64,000 nucleotides of DNA. It comes from Enterobacter oligotrophicus. GTDB taxonomy: Bacteria; Pseudomonadota; Gammaproteobacteria; Enterobacterales; Enterobacteriaceae. The notes beneath the pieces are model-generated. The model saw nothing but the letters and a program-made list of their open reading frames with translations. It was not told where the DNA came from and made no database searches. The translations under genes were made by a program, and so were the position numbers. Positions 49,288 to 57,980 of this stretch are shown piece after piece (position 1 is the first letter of the stretch; every line of letters starts with the position of its first letter). The stretch spans positions 1,612,001-1,676,000 of the forward strand of contig NZ_AP019007.1 in the NCBI RefSeq assembly GCF_009176645.1. Reading direction: 5' to 3'.

Positions 49288-50925
49288 ATGAAAGTATCAT
49301 TTCAGATCAAGCTGTTTATTTCACTGGTAGCCTTTTTCTCGGTACTGTTTGCGCTACTGGGTGGATATTATTATGTCGACGTCGGCAGACAGCTTTATCA
49401 GGAAATGAGTGCGCGAGCCAAAATACAGGCCGAAGAGATTGCGCTTATTCCATCTCTGCGCAATGAAGTCGCACAGAAAGATATCAAAGGCATTCACGAC
49501 TTTATGCAGAAAATAGCAGCCCACAGCGACGCCAGTTTTATTGTAATTGGCGATAATAAAGGGCTGCATCTGTTCCATTCGGTGTTTGCTGACCGGGTAG
49601 GCAAAACGCTGGTCGGCGGGGATAACGACGAGGTGTTGCACGGTAAAAGCACCACCACCATTCGCAAGGGTGGTTTAGGCATTTCGCTGCGCAGCAAAGC
49701 CCCCATTTTTAACGATGCGGGACAGGTGGTCGGGATTGTCTCGGTGGGCTATCTCACCAGCTATCTTGATACCATCACCGTCAATAAAGTCGTCAATATT
49801 CTAATAGCCGCCGTACTGTTGTTAATCGCCCTGTTTGTCTTTTCCTGGTTTTTCACCCGCAGTATTAAAAAACAGATATTCTCTCTTGAGCCACGTGAAA
49901 TCGGCCTGCTGGTGCGCCAGCAAAAGGCGATGATGGAGTCGATCTATGAAGGCGTGATCGCGATCGACGACGACCTGCGGATAGAAGTGATCAACCAGGC
50001 GGCGCGTAAGCTGCTGGGCCTGAGCCAGCCTGCACGCGAGCTGCGTGGTCAGCTGATTAGCCAGGTGATTGCCCCCGTTCCGTTCTTCAACACGCAGACC
50101 ATGCTGGTGAAAGATACCCATGACGAAATCTGCCGCTTTAACGATCTCACGGTGATTGCCAGCCGGGTACGGATCATGCTGGAAAATTCGCTGCAGGGCT
50201 GGGTGATCACCTTTCGCGATCGCAATGAGATCGACTCCCTCAGCGCCCAGCTCAGCCAGGTGAAACGTTATGTCGATAACCTGCGCATCATGCGTCATGA
50301 GCAGTTGAACCGCATGACCACGCTCTCCGGCCTGCTGCATATGGGTCGCTACGAAGAGGCGATTGGCTACATTCAGGCGCAGTCGGAACACGCGCAGGAA
50401 CTGCTGGACTTTGTCTCTGCACGCTTTAGCTCCCCGACGCTGTGCGGCCTGCTGTTAGGTAAAGCTGCGCGCGCACGGGAAAAAGGCGTTGAGCTGATTT
50501 TCGACCCGGCCTGCCGGATGGATAAACCGTTCCAGCCCCTGCTCGAATCAGAACTGATCTCGATTATCGGGAACCTGCTGGATAACGCCATTGAAGCGAC
50601 GCAACGCGCTCCACTTCCGCATGAGCCGGTCGAAGTGCTGATAAAACTGAACGAACAGGAACTCATCATAGAAGTGGCCGACCAGGGCGTCGGTATCAAA
50701 CCGGAGATCCGCGAACAGATATTTGAACGCGGCATCACCACCAAAACACGCGGGGATCACGGTATTGGCCTGTATCTGATCGAAAGTTATGTCACACAGG
50801 CTGGCGGGGCGATTGAAGTTGCCGATAACACGCCACGCGGTGCCATTTTCTCTCTGTTTATTCCCGCCACGGGAACCGCACGGCGTCCCGCACAGGAAAT
50901 GGAAGATACTGATTATGCAACATGA
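49288..50925 (+). CDS. citA: citrate-sensing histidine kinase (CitA/DpiB family)
   Basis: 545-residue membrane kinase. Helix 1 spans about 6-28 and helix 2 about 168-190, with a periplasmic PAS sensor between. His97, Arg103, Arg135 and Lys137 (LFHS ... LRSK) correspond to citrate-contacting residues described for Klebsiella CitA. A cytoplasmic PAS domain (205-310) is followed by phosphoacceptor His337 in MRHEQLNRM and the ATPase motifs IIGNLLDNAIEA, DQGVGIK and GDHGIGLYL. The ATG at 49288 is preferred over a TTG at 49264. It overlaps citB by 11 bp. Confidence 0.92.
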   Translation: MKVSFQIKLFISLVAFFSVLFALLGGYYYVDVGRQLYQEMSARAKIQAEEIALIPSLRNEVAQKDIKGIHDFMQKIAAHSDASFIVIGDNKGLHLFHSVFADRVGKTLVGGDNDEVLHGKSTTTIRKGGLGISLRSKAPIFNDAGQVVGIVSVGYLTSYLDTITVNKVVNILIAAVLLLIALFVFSWFFTRSIKKQIFSLEPREIGLLVRQQKAMMESIYEGVIAIDDDLRIEVINQAARKLLGLSQPARELRGQLISQVIAPVPFFNTQTMLVKDTHDEICRFNDLTVIASRVRIMLENSLQGWVITFRDRNEIDSLSAQLSQVKRYVDNLRIMRHEQLNRMTTLSGLLHMGRYEEAIGYIQAQSEHAQELLDFVSARFSSPTLCGLLLGKAARAREKGVELIFDPACRMDKPFQPLLESELISIIGNLLDNAIEATQRAPLPHEPVEVLIKLNEQELIIEVADQGVGIKPEIREQIFERGITTKTRGDHGIGLYLIESYVTQAGGAIEVADNTPRGAIFSLFIPATGTARRPAQEMEDTDYAT

Positions 50926-51607
50926 ACTTATCGACGTACTGATTGTTGAAGACGAGAACGAACTGGCGCAATTGCACGCGGAGCTTATCAGTAAACACCC
51001 GCGTCTGAGGCTGGCAGGGATTGCCTCATCGCTTTCAGACGCGCAGGCACAGCTGGAAAGCAAGCGACCACAGCTAATGTTACTGGATAACTACCTGCCG
51101 GACGGCAAGGGCATCACGCTTATCAGCAACCCAATGCTGGCTCGCGCCAACTGCTCGGTGATTTTCATTACCGCCGCCAGTGACATGGACACCTGCAGCC
51201 AGGCTATTCGTAACGGCGCGTTTGACTACATCCTGAAGCCGGTTTCCTGGAAGCGGCTCAGCCAGTCGCTGGAGCGCTTTGTGCAGTTCGCTGAGCAGCA
51301 GCGCGTCTGGAAGATTGTCGACCAGCAGAACGTGGACTCGTTGTATCAGCTACAGGCAAAAAACTACCGCCTGGATAACGGCAGCAAAGGCATTGAGGAG
51401 AACACGCTGGCGCGGGTGCAGACGCTGTTTAACGACAAGGCGACGCACTATTTTTCCGTGGATGAGGTGGTGAGCGAAACGGGGCTGAGCAAAACCACCA
51501 CCCGGCGCTATCTGGAGCACTGCGTAGAGGTCGGGTTCCTGAGCGTGGAGATGCTGTACGGGAAGATTGGGCATCCGAGAAGGATGTACCGAAGGGCAGA
51601 GGCCTAA
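50915..51607 (+). CDS. citB: response regulator of the citrate two-component system (CitB/DpiA family)
   Basis: 230 residues. The receiver domain has acidic pocket Glu12-Asp13 and phosphoacceptor Asp58 in LMLLDNYLPDGKG, with Lys in ILKPVSWKRL. The C-terminal helix-turn-helix is VDEVVSETGLSKTTTRRYL. The start at 50915 lies inside citA; the longer frame to 50789 is the overlap shadow. It presumably activates the divergent citrate operon when CitA senses citrate under low oxygen. Confidence 0.93.
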   Translation: MQHELIDVLIVEDENELAQLHAELISKHPRLRLAGIASSLSDAQAQLESKRPQLMLLDNYLPDGKGITLISNPMLARANCSVIFITAASDMDTCSQAIRNGAFDYILKPVSWKRLSQSLERFVQFAEQQRVWKIVDQQNVDSLYQLQAKNYRLDNGSKGIEENTLARVQTLFNDKATHYFSVDEVVSETGLSKTTTRRYLEHCVEVGFLSVEMLYGKIGHPRRMYRRAEA

Positions 51608-51616
51608 AAGATTTTT

Positions 51617-51681
51617 GTAGGCCCGGTAAGCCTGCGCCACCGGGCAAATCGCCGGGTGGCGCTAGTGCTTACCCGGCCTAC
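51617..51681. repeat. BIME at the citrate-locus / speC junction
   Basis: GTAGGCCCGGTAAGCCTGCGCCACCGGGC is followed by GCCGGGTGGCGC...TTACCCGGCCTAC, an inverted REP pair filling the gap between the convergent citB and speC. Confidence 0.9.
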
Positions 51682-51695
51682 GTTCGGGCAGAGGT

Positions 51696-53831
51696 CTACT
51701 TCAACACATACCCATACAACCGCTTAATCCCGTCCGCATCTTTTTCGCTGTAAACGCCCTGCAGTTCCGGCGAGAACCCCGGCAGCAGATTGACGCCCTC
51801 TTCCAGCGCCAGGAAGTACCGTTGCACCGCACCGCCCCAGATTTCACCCGGCACCACACACAGCACGCCTGGCGGGTAAGGCAGTGCGCCTTCAGCGGCG
51901 ATACGGCCTTCAGCATCACGAATACGCACTAACTCCACGTTCCCGCGAATATATTCCTGATTCGCATCCTGCGGGTTCATCGCGACCGCAGGCAGACTCT
52001 CCTGACGGAACATCGCCTTTTGCAGATCCTTCACGTTAAAGCTCACGTAGAGATCGTGCATCTCCTGGCACAGCTGGCGAAGGGTGTAGTCGCGATAGCG
52101 CACCGGATACTTCTGGTAAATGGTCGGCAGCACGTCCGCGAGTGGCGTGTCGTCTTCAATATGCTGTTCAAACTGGCCGAGCATCGCCACCAGTTGCGCC
52201 ATCTTCTCGTCGCTTTCGGCAGGCGTCAGCAGGAACAGGATCGAGTTCAGATCGCACTTCTCCGGCACGATGCCGTTCTCACGCAGATAATGCGCGAGGA
52301 TGGTTGCCGGAATGCCGAAGCCAGTATAGTTACCGGTTTCCGCATCAATGCCCGGCGTGGTCAGCAGCAGCTTGCACGGGTCGACAACATACTGTTCGCT
52401 GGCATAGCCTTCAAAACCGTGCCATTTCGCACCCGGCTCAAAGCTGAAGAAGCGACGCTCGCTGGCAATGGCGTGAGTGGGATGATCCTGCCACGGACGC
52501 CCCGCCACCACTGGCGGAATAAAGGGTTTGATCATACGGCAATTGGCAATGATCGCCTTGCGCGCCTCAATGCCAAGCTCGACACACTCCGCCCAGAGCC
52601 TGCGCCCGCTTTCGCCTTCGTGGATTTTGGCGTTCACGTCCAGCGCAGCAAACAGCGGATAAAACGGACTGGTGGAGGCGTGAAGCATAAACGCATTGTT
52701 GAGGCGCTTGTGCGGGCAAAAACGTGCCTGGCCACGGATGTGGTTATCTTTTTTATGGATCTGCGAGGTTTGCGAGAACCCGGCCTGTTGTTTATGCACC
52801 GACTGAGTCACAAAAATGCCCGGATCGTTCTCATTCAGTTCCAGCAGCAGCGGCGAGCTGTCCGCCATCATCGGGATAAACTGCTCGTAGCCCACCCACG
52901 CGGAGTCAAAAAGGATGTAATCGCACAGATGGCCGATCTTGTCGATCACCTGACGGGCGTTGTAGATCGTACCATCGTAGGTGCCAAGCTGGATCACCGC
53001 CAGACGAAACGGCCGTTTCTCTGTGGCCTTTTCCGGCGCGACATCACGGATCAGATTTCGCAGAAAGGCGTCGTCAAAACAATGCGCGTCGATGCCACCG
53101 ATAAAACCAAACGGGTTACGTGCCGCCTCCAGATAAACCGGCGTAGCACCCGCCTGGATCAGCGCACCATGGTGGTTAGATTTATGGTTGTTGCGGTCGA
53201 ACAGCACCAGGTCACCGCGGGTCAATAGCGCGTTGGTCACCACTTTGTTGGCGGCCGACGTGCCGTTCAGAACAAAATAGGTTTTGTCTGCGTTAAAGAC
53301 TTTTGCCGCGAACTTTTGTGCATGTTTGGCGGAACCTTCGTGGATCAATAAATCACCAAGTTTCACATCGGCATTGCACATATCGGCGCGAAAAATGTTC
53401 TCACCAAAGAAATCATAGAACTGCCGCCCTGCCGGGTGCTTTTTGAAAAACGCGCCGTGCTGGTGACCAGGGCAGGCAAAAGTGCTGTTTCCCATCGCCA
53501 CATACTGACTCAGGGTGTCAAAAAAAGGCGGCAGCAGGTTCTCTTCATATTGGCTGGCGGCAGATTCCAGTTCCAGAAACTCCTGTGCTTTACCCGAGAT
53601 CACGGCCGTGACACCATCAGGAACATCCGTCGGCTCTTGTGAGAACATAAATACCGGAAGCTGGAAGCCTGTGCGTTTCAGTAACGCCAGAATGCCGCTA
53701 CAGCTTTCAGCGACCGTAATGACGACAGCCGCCACATCGGTGAAGTCGGTATTATCCAGCGTCACCTTTTCACGGTGCGTAGACACGGAGGACACCAGCG
53801 CGCGGCTGACGGCAATTTTCATGGATTTCAT
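51696..53831 (-). CDS. speC: ornithine decarboxylase, constitutive
   Basis: PLP fold-type I decarboxylase that makes putrescine from ornithine. 711 residues from MKSMKIAVSRALVSS, the E. coli SpeC length. PLP lysine is in FVTQSVHKQQAGFSQTS near residue 355. An N-terminal wing domain is followed by GNSTFACPGHQHG near residue 120 and NGTSAANK near residue 200. An in-frame upstream extension (to 53942) is not found in E. coli and is rejected. Confidence 0.97.
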   Translation of the reverse strand: MKSMKIAVSRALVSSVSTHREKVTLDNTDFTDVAAVVITVAESCSGILALLKRTGFQLPVFMFSQEPTDVPDGVTAVISGKAQEFLELESAASQYEENLLPPFFDTLSQYVAMGNSTFACPGHQHGAFFKKHPAGRQFYDFFGENIFRADMCNADVKLGDLLIHEGSAKHAQKFAAKVFNADKTYFVLNGTSAANKVVTNALLTRGDLVLFDRNNHKSNHHGALIQAGATPVYLEAARNPFGFIGGIDAHCFDDAFLRNLIRDVAPEKATEKRPFRLAVIQLGTYDGTIYNARQVIDKIGHLCDYILFDSAWVGYEQFIPMMADSSPLLLELNENDPGIFVTQSVHKQQAGFSQTSQIHKKDNHIRGQARFCPHKRLNNAFMLHASTSPFYPLFAALDVNAKIHEGESGRRLWAECVELGIEARKAIIANCRMIKPFIPPVVAGRPWQDHPTHAIASERRFFSFEPGAKWHGFEGYASEQYVVDPCKLLLTTPGIDAETGNYTGFGIPATILAHYLRENGIVPEKCDLNSILFLLTPAESDEKMAQLVAMLGQFEQHIEDDTPLADVLPTIYQKYPVRYRDYTLRQLCQEMHDLYVSFNVKDLQKAMFRQESLPAVAMNPQDANQEYIRGNVELVRIRDAEGRIAAEGALPYPPGVLCVVPGEIWGGAVQRYFLALEEGVNLLPGFSPELQGVYSEKDADGIKRLYGYVLK

Positions 53832-54012
53832 AGGCGCAGTTACCCTCACCGAATGGTGAGACAGGGAGGAGAAAATTCGCGCAATCATGTCACTTTTTAT
53901 TTTTAGGTGCAACAAGGAATCAGTATGCACTAAAACTTCCAAAGCTAAGCGTAATGCAGTGTTGACGTGTCATAATCATGCAATACCAATGATTAAGTAA
54001 CAGGAGTTAACG

Positions 54013-54726
54013 GTGGTAATTGGACCCTTTATCAACGCCAGTGCGGTATTACTGGGCGGCATACTTGGCGCAGTGTTAAGCCAGCGGTTACCGGAGCGTA
54101 TTCGCTCATCCATGCCCTCCATATTTGGCCTGGCCTCGTTAGGCATTGGTATCCTGCTGGTGATCAAGTGCGCCAACCTGCCGGTGATGGTGCTGGCAAC
54201 CCTGCTCGGCGCACTGATTGGTGAATTTTGCTATCTGGAAAAAGGCATCAACAACGCGGTAAGCAAAGCCAAAAACCTGATTTCACGCCCCGGCAAGGCG
54301 AAGAATGGCAGCCACGAGTCGTTTATTCAGAACTACGTTGCGATAATTATTCTGTTTTGCGCCAGCGGCACGGGGATTTTCGGCTCGATGCAGGAAGGGA
54401 TGACCGGCGACCCCAGTATATTGATTGCCAAAGCATTCCTCGATTTCTTCACCGCCACCATTTTCGCCACCACGCTCGGCATTGCTGTAGCGGCGATTTG
54501 TGTACCGATGCTGATCATCCAGCTGGCACTTGCCACCTGCGCCACGCTAATTCTGCCGCTGACAACGCCCGCCATGATGGCGGATTTTACCGCCGTCGGT
54601 GGCCTGCTGTTGCTGGCAACGGGGCTGCGCATCTGCGGAATTAAAATGTTCGCGGTGGTGAATATGCTACCCGCGCTGTTGCTCGCCATGCCGCTTTCCG
54701 CGCTCTGGACGCACTTTTTCGCTTAA
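54013..54726 (+). CDS. yqgA: DUF554 membrane protein YqgA
   Basis: 237-residue inner-membrane protein with about seven helices and the family motifs INASAVLLGGILGA and DFFTATIFATTLGIAVA. It uses a GTG start (GTGGTAATTGG) after CAGGAG. Function unknown. It occupies its E. coli place between speC and pheV. Confidence 0.93.
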   Translation: MVIGPFINASAVLLGGILGAVLSQRLPERIRSSMPSIFGLASLGIGILLVIKCANLPVMVLATLLGALIGEFCYLEKGINNAVSKAKNLISRPGKAKNGSHESFIQNYVAIIILFCASGTGIFGSMQEGMTGDPSILIAKAFLDFFTATIFATTLGIAVAAICVPMLIIQLALATCATLILPLTTPAMMADFTAVGGLLLLATGLRICGIKMFAVVNMLPALLLAMPLSALWTHFFA

Positions 54727-54782
54727 GTTTGCGGCGAACTGGCGAGGGATTGTGCAGTCTGTAACGAAAACAACAAATTTCG

Positions 54783-54811
54783 TTGACGGCGGAAGGCGGA
54801 TCGGGTTTAAT
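54783..54811 (+). promoter_or_regulatory. pheV promoter
   Basis: TTGACG (54783-54788), a 17-base spacer and TTTAAT (54806-54811). A GC-rich discriminator (GCGCCCCG) follows, typical of stringently controlled tRNA promoters. Confidence 0.7.
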
Positions 54812-54821
54812 GCGCCCCGTT

Positions 54822-54897
54822 GCCCGGATAGCTCAGTCGGTAGAGCAGGGGATTGAAAATCCCCGTGTCCTTGGTTCGATTCCGAGTCCGGGCACCA
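54822..54897 (+). tRNA. pheV: tRNA-Phe (GAA anticodon)
   Basis: 76-nt tRNA with acceptor GCCCGGA pairing with TCCGGGC and an encoded CCA. The D-loop is AGCTCAGTCGGTAGAGC. The anticodon stem GGGGATTGAAAATCCCC presents GAA, and GGTTCGATTCC forms the T arm. Position after yqgA matches pheV, a frequent genomic-island target, but no integrase follows here. Confidence 0.98.
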
Positions 54898-54907
54898 CTA
54901 TTTAAAG

Positions 54908-54937
54908 AACCCGCCCAAAAGGCGGGTTTTTGCTTTT
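54908..54937 (+). terminator. pheV terminator
   Basis: AACCCGCC-CAAAA-GGCGGGTTTTTGCTTTT is a textbook intrinsic terminator 11 bp after the tRNA. Confidence 0.88.
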
Positions 54938-54940
54938 CTG

Positions 54941-55570
54941 TTACCGGATCGTCACCCACCACCACCCTGCCACCATCGTTCCGATGACAATCGTCACTCC
55001 CGCCGCCACATGCAGCAAAAAATCGACCGGATGTACTTCAACCGGATGGCAAAACGACAGCAGCGTTAACGCCATACAAGCCACGCCTGCCCCTGCCGTT
55101 GCAAGCGTACGCAGCGGATACAGTGCCCGTGTACGTCGCAGATAACCGATTACGATCGCCACCATTGGCGCACTGACCGCCATCATAAAGACATAGCAGT
55201 TCACCTCATCCGGGTGGTGATCCTGAACGTGCGTCTGTCCGAGGCTTAACATCACGCTCCCCAGCCAGATCGCAATCAGCGGTATAAACCCTCTCCAGCC
55301 AAGCGGTTTTCGCCCGGCAATGCTCAGCAGAAACGCATTGCGGATAGCCAGCGTCCCCGTGACAAATGCCACGATCAGCTGAAGCGCCGCCAGCAGTGCG
55401 CCCGACTGCGTCCAGTCCGTCGCCACACGCTGGAACACCAGGCTGCTTAACCAGCCGCACGGCAGAGCCATCAGTAACCAGGCGGCGACCCGTCGGTTAC
55501 TTGCCCAGGTCCGTCGTATCGGCCTGGCATTCTGGCTCAGTTGCTCAATTAAAAGATCATGATCGGCCAT
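54941..55570 (-). CDS. NrsF-type anti-sigma factor (DUF1109)
   Basis: 209-residue polytopic membrane protein with about six helices after a cytoplasmic N terminus (MADHDLLIEQLSQNARPIRR). This matches the NrsF/DUF1109 family, which holds ECF sigma factors at the membrane. Conserved-looking cysteines occur at 125 (EVNCYVFM) and 174 (SFCHPVEVH), with others at 38 and 165. A histidine-rich loop, THVQDHHPDE, lies near 113-122 and could bind metal or respond to oxidants. It overlaps the sigma gene by 14 bp. Confidence 0.85.
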   Translation of the reverse strand: MADHDLLIEQLSQNARPIRRTWASNRRVAAWLLMALPCGWLSSLVFQRVATDWTQSGALLAALQLIVAFVTGTLAIRNAFLLSIAGRKPLGWRGFIPLIAIWLGSVMLSLGQTHVQDHHPDEVNCYVFMMAVSAPMVAIVIGYLRRTRALYPLRTLATAGAGVACMALTLLSFCHPVEVHPVDFLLHVAAGVTIVIGTMVAGWWWVTIR

Positions 55571-56114
55571 GGTTTGCTCCCATCCGGCGAAGGTTGGTTA
55601 ATGCTCTGTGTAATAACGATTTCACTGCCGCTACGCTTAAGTTGTTGCGTACAGCCGCCTCAGCGAGACTCATCTCTTGCAGATGGATATGCTCTACAAT
55701 CTGGCGCTGACGTGCCGGAAGCTGGTCCAGTATCAGCGCCAGTTGCTCCTCTTTTTCATGATGGTCGGTGGTATCCGCGTAAACATCATCATCGACACGC
55801 TCTTCATCGGTTTCGCGCTGCCAGTGACGCCCGCGCTTGCGTAACGCATCGACGGTGCGGGCCTGGGCTATCGCCATCAGCCACGGCAGAAACGGACAGG
55901 CGGGATCGTAGGTATGACGCACCCGGTGAACCGTCAGCAGAACATCCTGGATAACATCGTCAACCAGTACGCTGTCGGTAATCTGCTTGCGGACAATCGC
56001 CCGAATAACCGGAACAATGGCCCGCAACAGCTGTGTATACGCGTTGCGATCGCCCGTCTGCGCTTGAGCCATCAGCGCGGGCCACGCATCACGCGGAGCC
56101 AGGCCGTTATCCAT
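55557..56114 (-). CDS. ECF RNA polymerase sigma factor
   Basis: 185-residue group IV sigma factor. Region 2 spans about residues 25-90, with DDVIQDVLLTVHRVRHTYDPACPFLPWLMAIA. Region 4 spans about 125-180, with LDQLPARQRQIVEHIHLQEMSLAEAA and a helix-turn-helix ending VAAVKSLLHRAL. The partner DUF1109 gene makes it a SigF/NrsF-type pair as in Caulobacter. An in-frame TTG at 56126 is a weaker start. Third gene of the operon, 20 bp after the DsbD-like gene. Confidence 0.88.
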   Translation of the reverse strand: MDNGLAPRDAWPALMAQAQTGDRNAYTQLLRAIVPVIRAIVRKQITDSVLVDDVIQDVLLTVHRVRHTYDPACPFLPWLMAIAQARTVDALRKRGRHWQRETDEERVDDDVYADTTDHHEKEEQLALILDQLPARQRQIVEHIHLQEMSLAEAAVRNNLSVAAVKSLLHRALTNLRRMGANHGRS

Positions 56115-56134
56115 ATTCCGCCACAATGGTTACC

Positions 56135-57367
56135 TCATGCTTTTTTATCGGCTGCCTGATTGAGGGCATTGACCACGATGGAGGGTGTCAGCACCTGCGG
56201 CAGCACTTTTGGCGCGCTACCGTCCGCCGGGTAGACCACATACAACGGCAACCCACCCTGCCCAAACGTATTCATAGCGTCGTCGATATCGGCGTTAAAT
56301 TTGGTTGAGTCCGCCACCATATAAACGGTGCCCGTGCGCGAAAGCGCCTGTTTGACCGCTTCCGTCGACAGCGACGTTTTGTCGTTCACCTGGCAGGTAA
56401 TGCACCACGATGCCGTAAAGTTCACAAAGATCGCTTTGCCCTGCCCGCGCATCTCTGCCACCGTCTGCGGCGACCATTTCACAGGTGTGATGTTTTTGGC
56501 GCTCTGCACTTCCGGCTGCGAAGGCTGCGTGTGCATCACACCCGGCAGCGGGCCGATGGCGGCAATCAACAGCACCATCGTGACGGCCAGCAGCGTTTTA
56601 TACGGCTTGCCGGTATAGCGCCTGCGCTGAGCCATGCCGTACAGCCATGCCGCAAAGCTCACCACCACGGCGCAGGCAAGCATAGCCGCCAGCGCCGTGG
56701 TGCCTGCCTGTTGTGTCAGTACCCACACCAGCCAGGCGAAGGCTCCCAGCATCGGGAAAGCAAGCCCGCGTTTGAGAATGTCCATCCAGGCTCCTGGCCG
56801 CGGCAGGCGTTCGGCAATGGCCGGAAAGAGCGAAATCAGAGTAAACGGCGCAGCAAACCCGAGCGCCAGCGCCAGAAAAATCCCCAGTGAAACGGCCGGA
56901 GGCTGCACCAGTGCATATCCCACCGCGCCAGCCATAAACGGCGCTGAGCATGGCGTGGCAACCACAATCGCCAGCGCGCCGGTTAATGCCGAGCGCGTAA
57001 ACGCGCCACGTCCAACCTGGATTTCACCCGCCCGCTGCAACGACAAGCCCACTTCAAACACGCCAAGCAGGTTGAGCGCCGCCCCAAGAATAATCAACGC
57101 CAGCGCGGCAATCACCAGCGGCGACTGAAGCTGGAACCCCCAGCCGACGGCCGTTCCCCCCGCACGTAGCGCCAGCAGAATGGCGGCCAGTACCAGCATG
57201 GTAAAGATCACCCCAAGCAGAAAGCCCAGCCCTTCGGTGCGCGCGCTTTTGGTGTCGCCCTGATGACGCAGAACACCCAGCGCCTTCAGGGAAATGACCG
57301 GGAACACGCAGGGCATAAAGTTGAGAATAATGCCACCCACAAAGGCGGCGAGAATGGCAGTGAGCAT
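56135..57367 (-). CDS. DsbD-like thiol:disulfide interchange protein lacking the N-terminal alpha domain
   Basis: 410-residue inner-membrane protein. The transmembrane beta domain of eight or so helices has redox cysteines Cys20 (NFMPCVFPV) and Cys140 (ATPCSAPF). A C-terminal periplasmic thioredoxin domain has ASWCITCQ with Cys322 and Cys325. Classical DsbD (565 residues) has a further N-terminal periplasmic alpha domain, absent here since the protein starts directly in the first helix. It should bring reducing power from cytoplasmic thioredoxin to the periplasm; the cotranscribed peroxiredoxin, 20 bp upstream, is the likely recipient. Confidence 0.88.
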   Translation of the reverse strand: MLTAILAAFVGGIILNFMPCVFPVISLKALGVLRHQGDTKSARTEGLGFLLGVIFTMLVLAAILLALRAGGTAVGWGFQLQSPLVIAALALIILGAALNLLGVFEVGLSLQRAGEIQVGRGAFTRSALTGALAIVVATPCSAPFMAGAVGYALVQPPAVSLGIFLALALGFAAPFTLISLFPAIAERLPRPGAWMDILKRGLAFPMLGAFAWLVWVLTQQAGTTALAAMLACAVVVSFAAWLYGMAQRRRYTGKPYKTLLAVTMVLLIAAIGPLPGVMHTQPSQPEVQSAKNITPVKWSPQTVAEMRGQGKAIFVNFTASWCITCQVNDKTSLSTEAVKQALSRTGTVYMVADSTKFNADIDDAMNTFGQGGLPLYVVYPADGSAPKVLPQVLTPSIVVNALNQAADKKA

Positions 57368-57387
57368 AGCGAACCCCGGTGGCTGAA

Positions 57388-57939
57388 TTACGAATGCGAA
57401 TTTGCGTACTTTTTCACAGCATCCATGGTTTTCTGGATATGCTCGTCAGGGTTACGGTCCGTGTAGCTCAGCAAAATTTTGCCATCCGGCGCGATGACGA
57501 ACGAAGTACGGTCAGAAAGGGTTTTACCGTTCATCTGCATCAGGGTCTGGTACTCCGACGCCACTTTCGCACCAGGGTCGGCTGCGACGGCAAATTTATC
57601 CCGGCACTCCAGTTTCGAGAATTCGTCCACCTGATCCACATTCCCGGCGGTAACACCCACGACGGTTGCGCCCAGCTTTTTGAAATCATCGGTCGCTTCA
57701 GCGAAGGCGTGCGCCTCAAGGGTACAACCTTTGGTAAAAGCCGCCGGGAAGAAATAGAGCACCACCGGGCCTTTCTGCAGCGCCTGCTGGAGCGAGAAAG
57801 TCAGCGGTTTACCGCCGAGCGCACCTTGCAGGCTGAAGTCCGGCGCTTTCGCACCGGCTTCAAGCGCGGCGTGAGCGCTCATCGCGAAAAGGGAAAAACT
57901 CAGTACGGCAGCGGCTGACAAGGTTTTTAAACGTTTCAT
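57388..57939 (-). CDS. secreted peroxiredoxin (AhpC/TSA family, BCP-like)
   Basis: 183-residue protein whose first 24 residues are a Sec signal peptide ending SAHA. The peroxidatic cysteine is Cys72 in FTKGCTLEAHAF, and the downstream Cys112 in KLECRDKF could be the resolving residue. The BCP-type second cysteine five residues after the first is missing. It likely reduces peroxides in the periplasm. Start at 57939 has GGAG upstream; the frame to 57999 would cover the promoter. First gene of the operon with dsbD-like, ECF sigma and nrsF genes. Confidence 0.87.
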   Translation of the reverse strand: MKRLKTLSAAAVLSFSLFAMSAHAALEAGAKAPDFSLQGALGGKPLTFSLQQALQKGPVVLYFFPAAFTKGCTLEAHAFAEATDDFKKLGATVVGVTAGNVDQVDEFSKLECRDKFAVAADPGAKVASEYQTLMQMNGKTLSDRTSFVIAPDGKILLSYTDRNPDEHIQKTMDAVKKYANSHS

Positions 57940-57980
57940 GGTCGGCTCCATCAGGGAAAAAGGTGCTGTATGAATAATAG

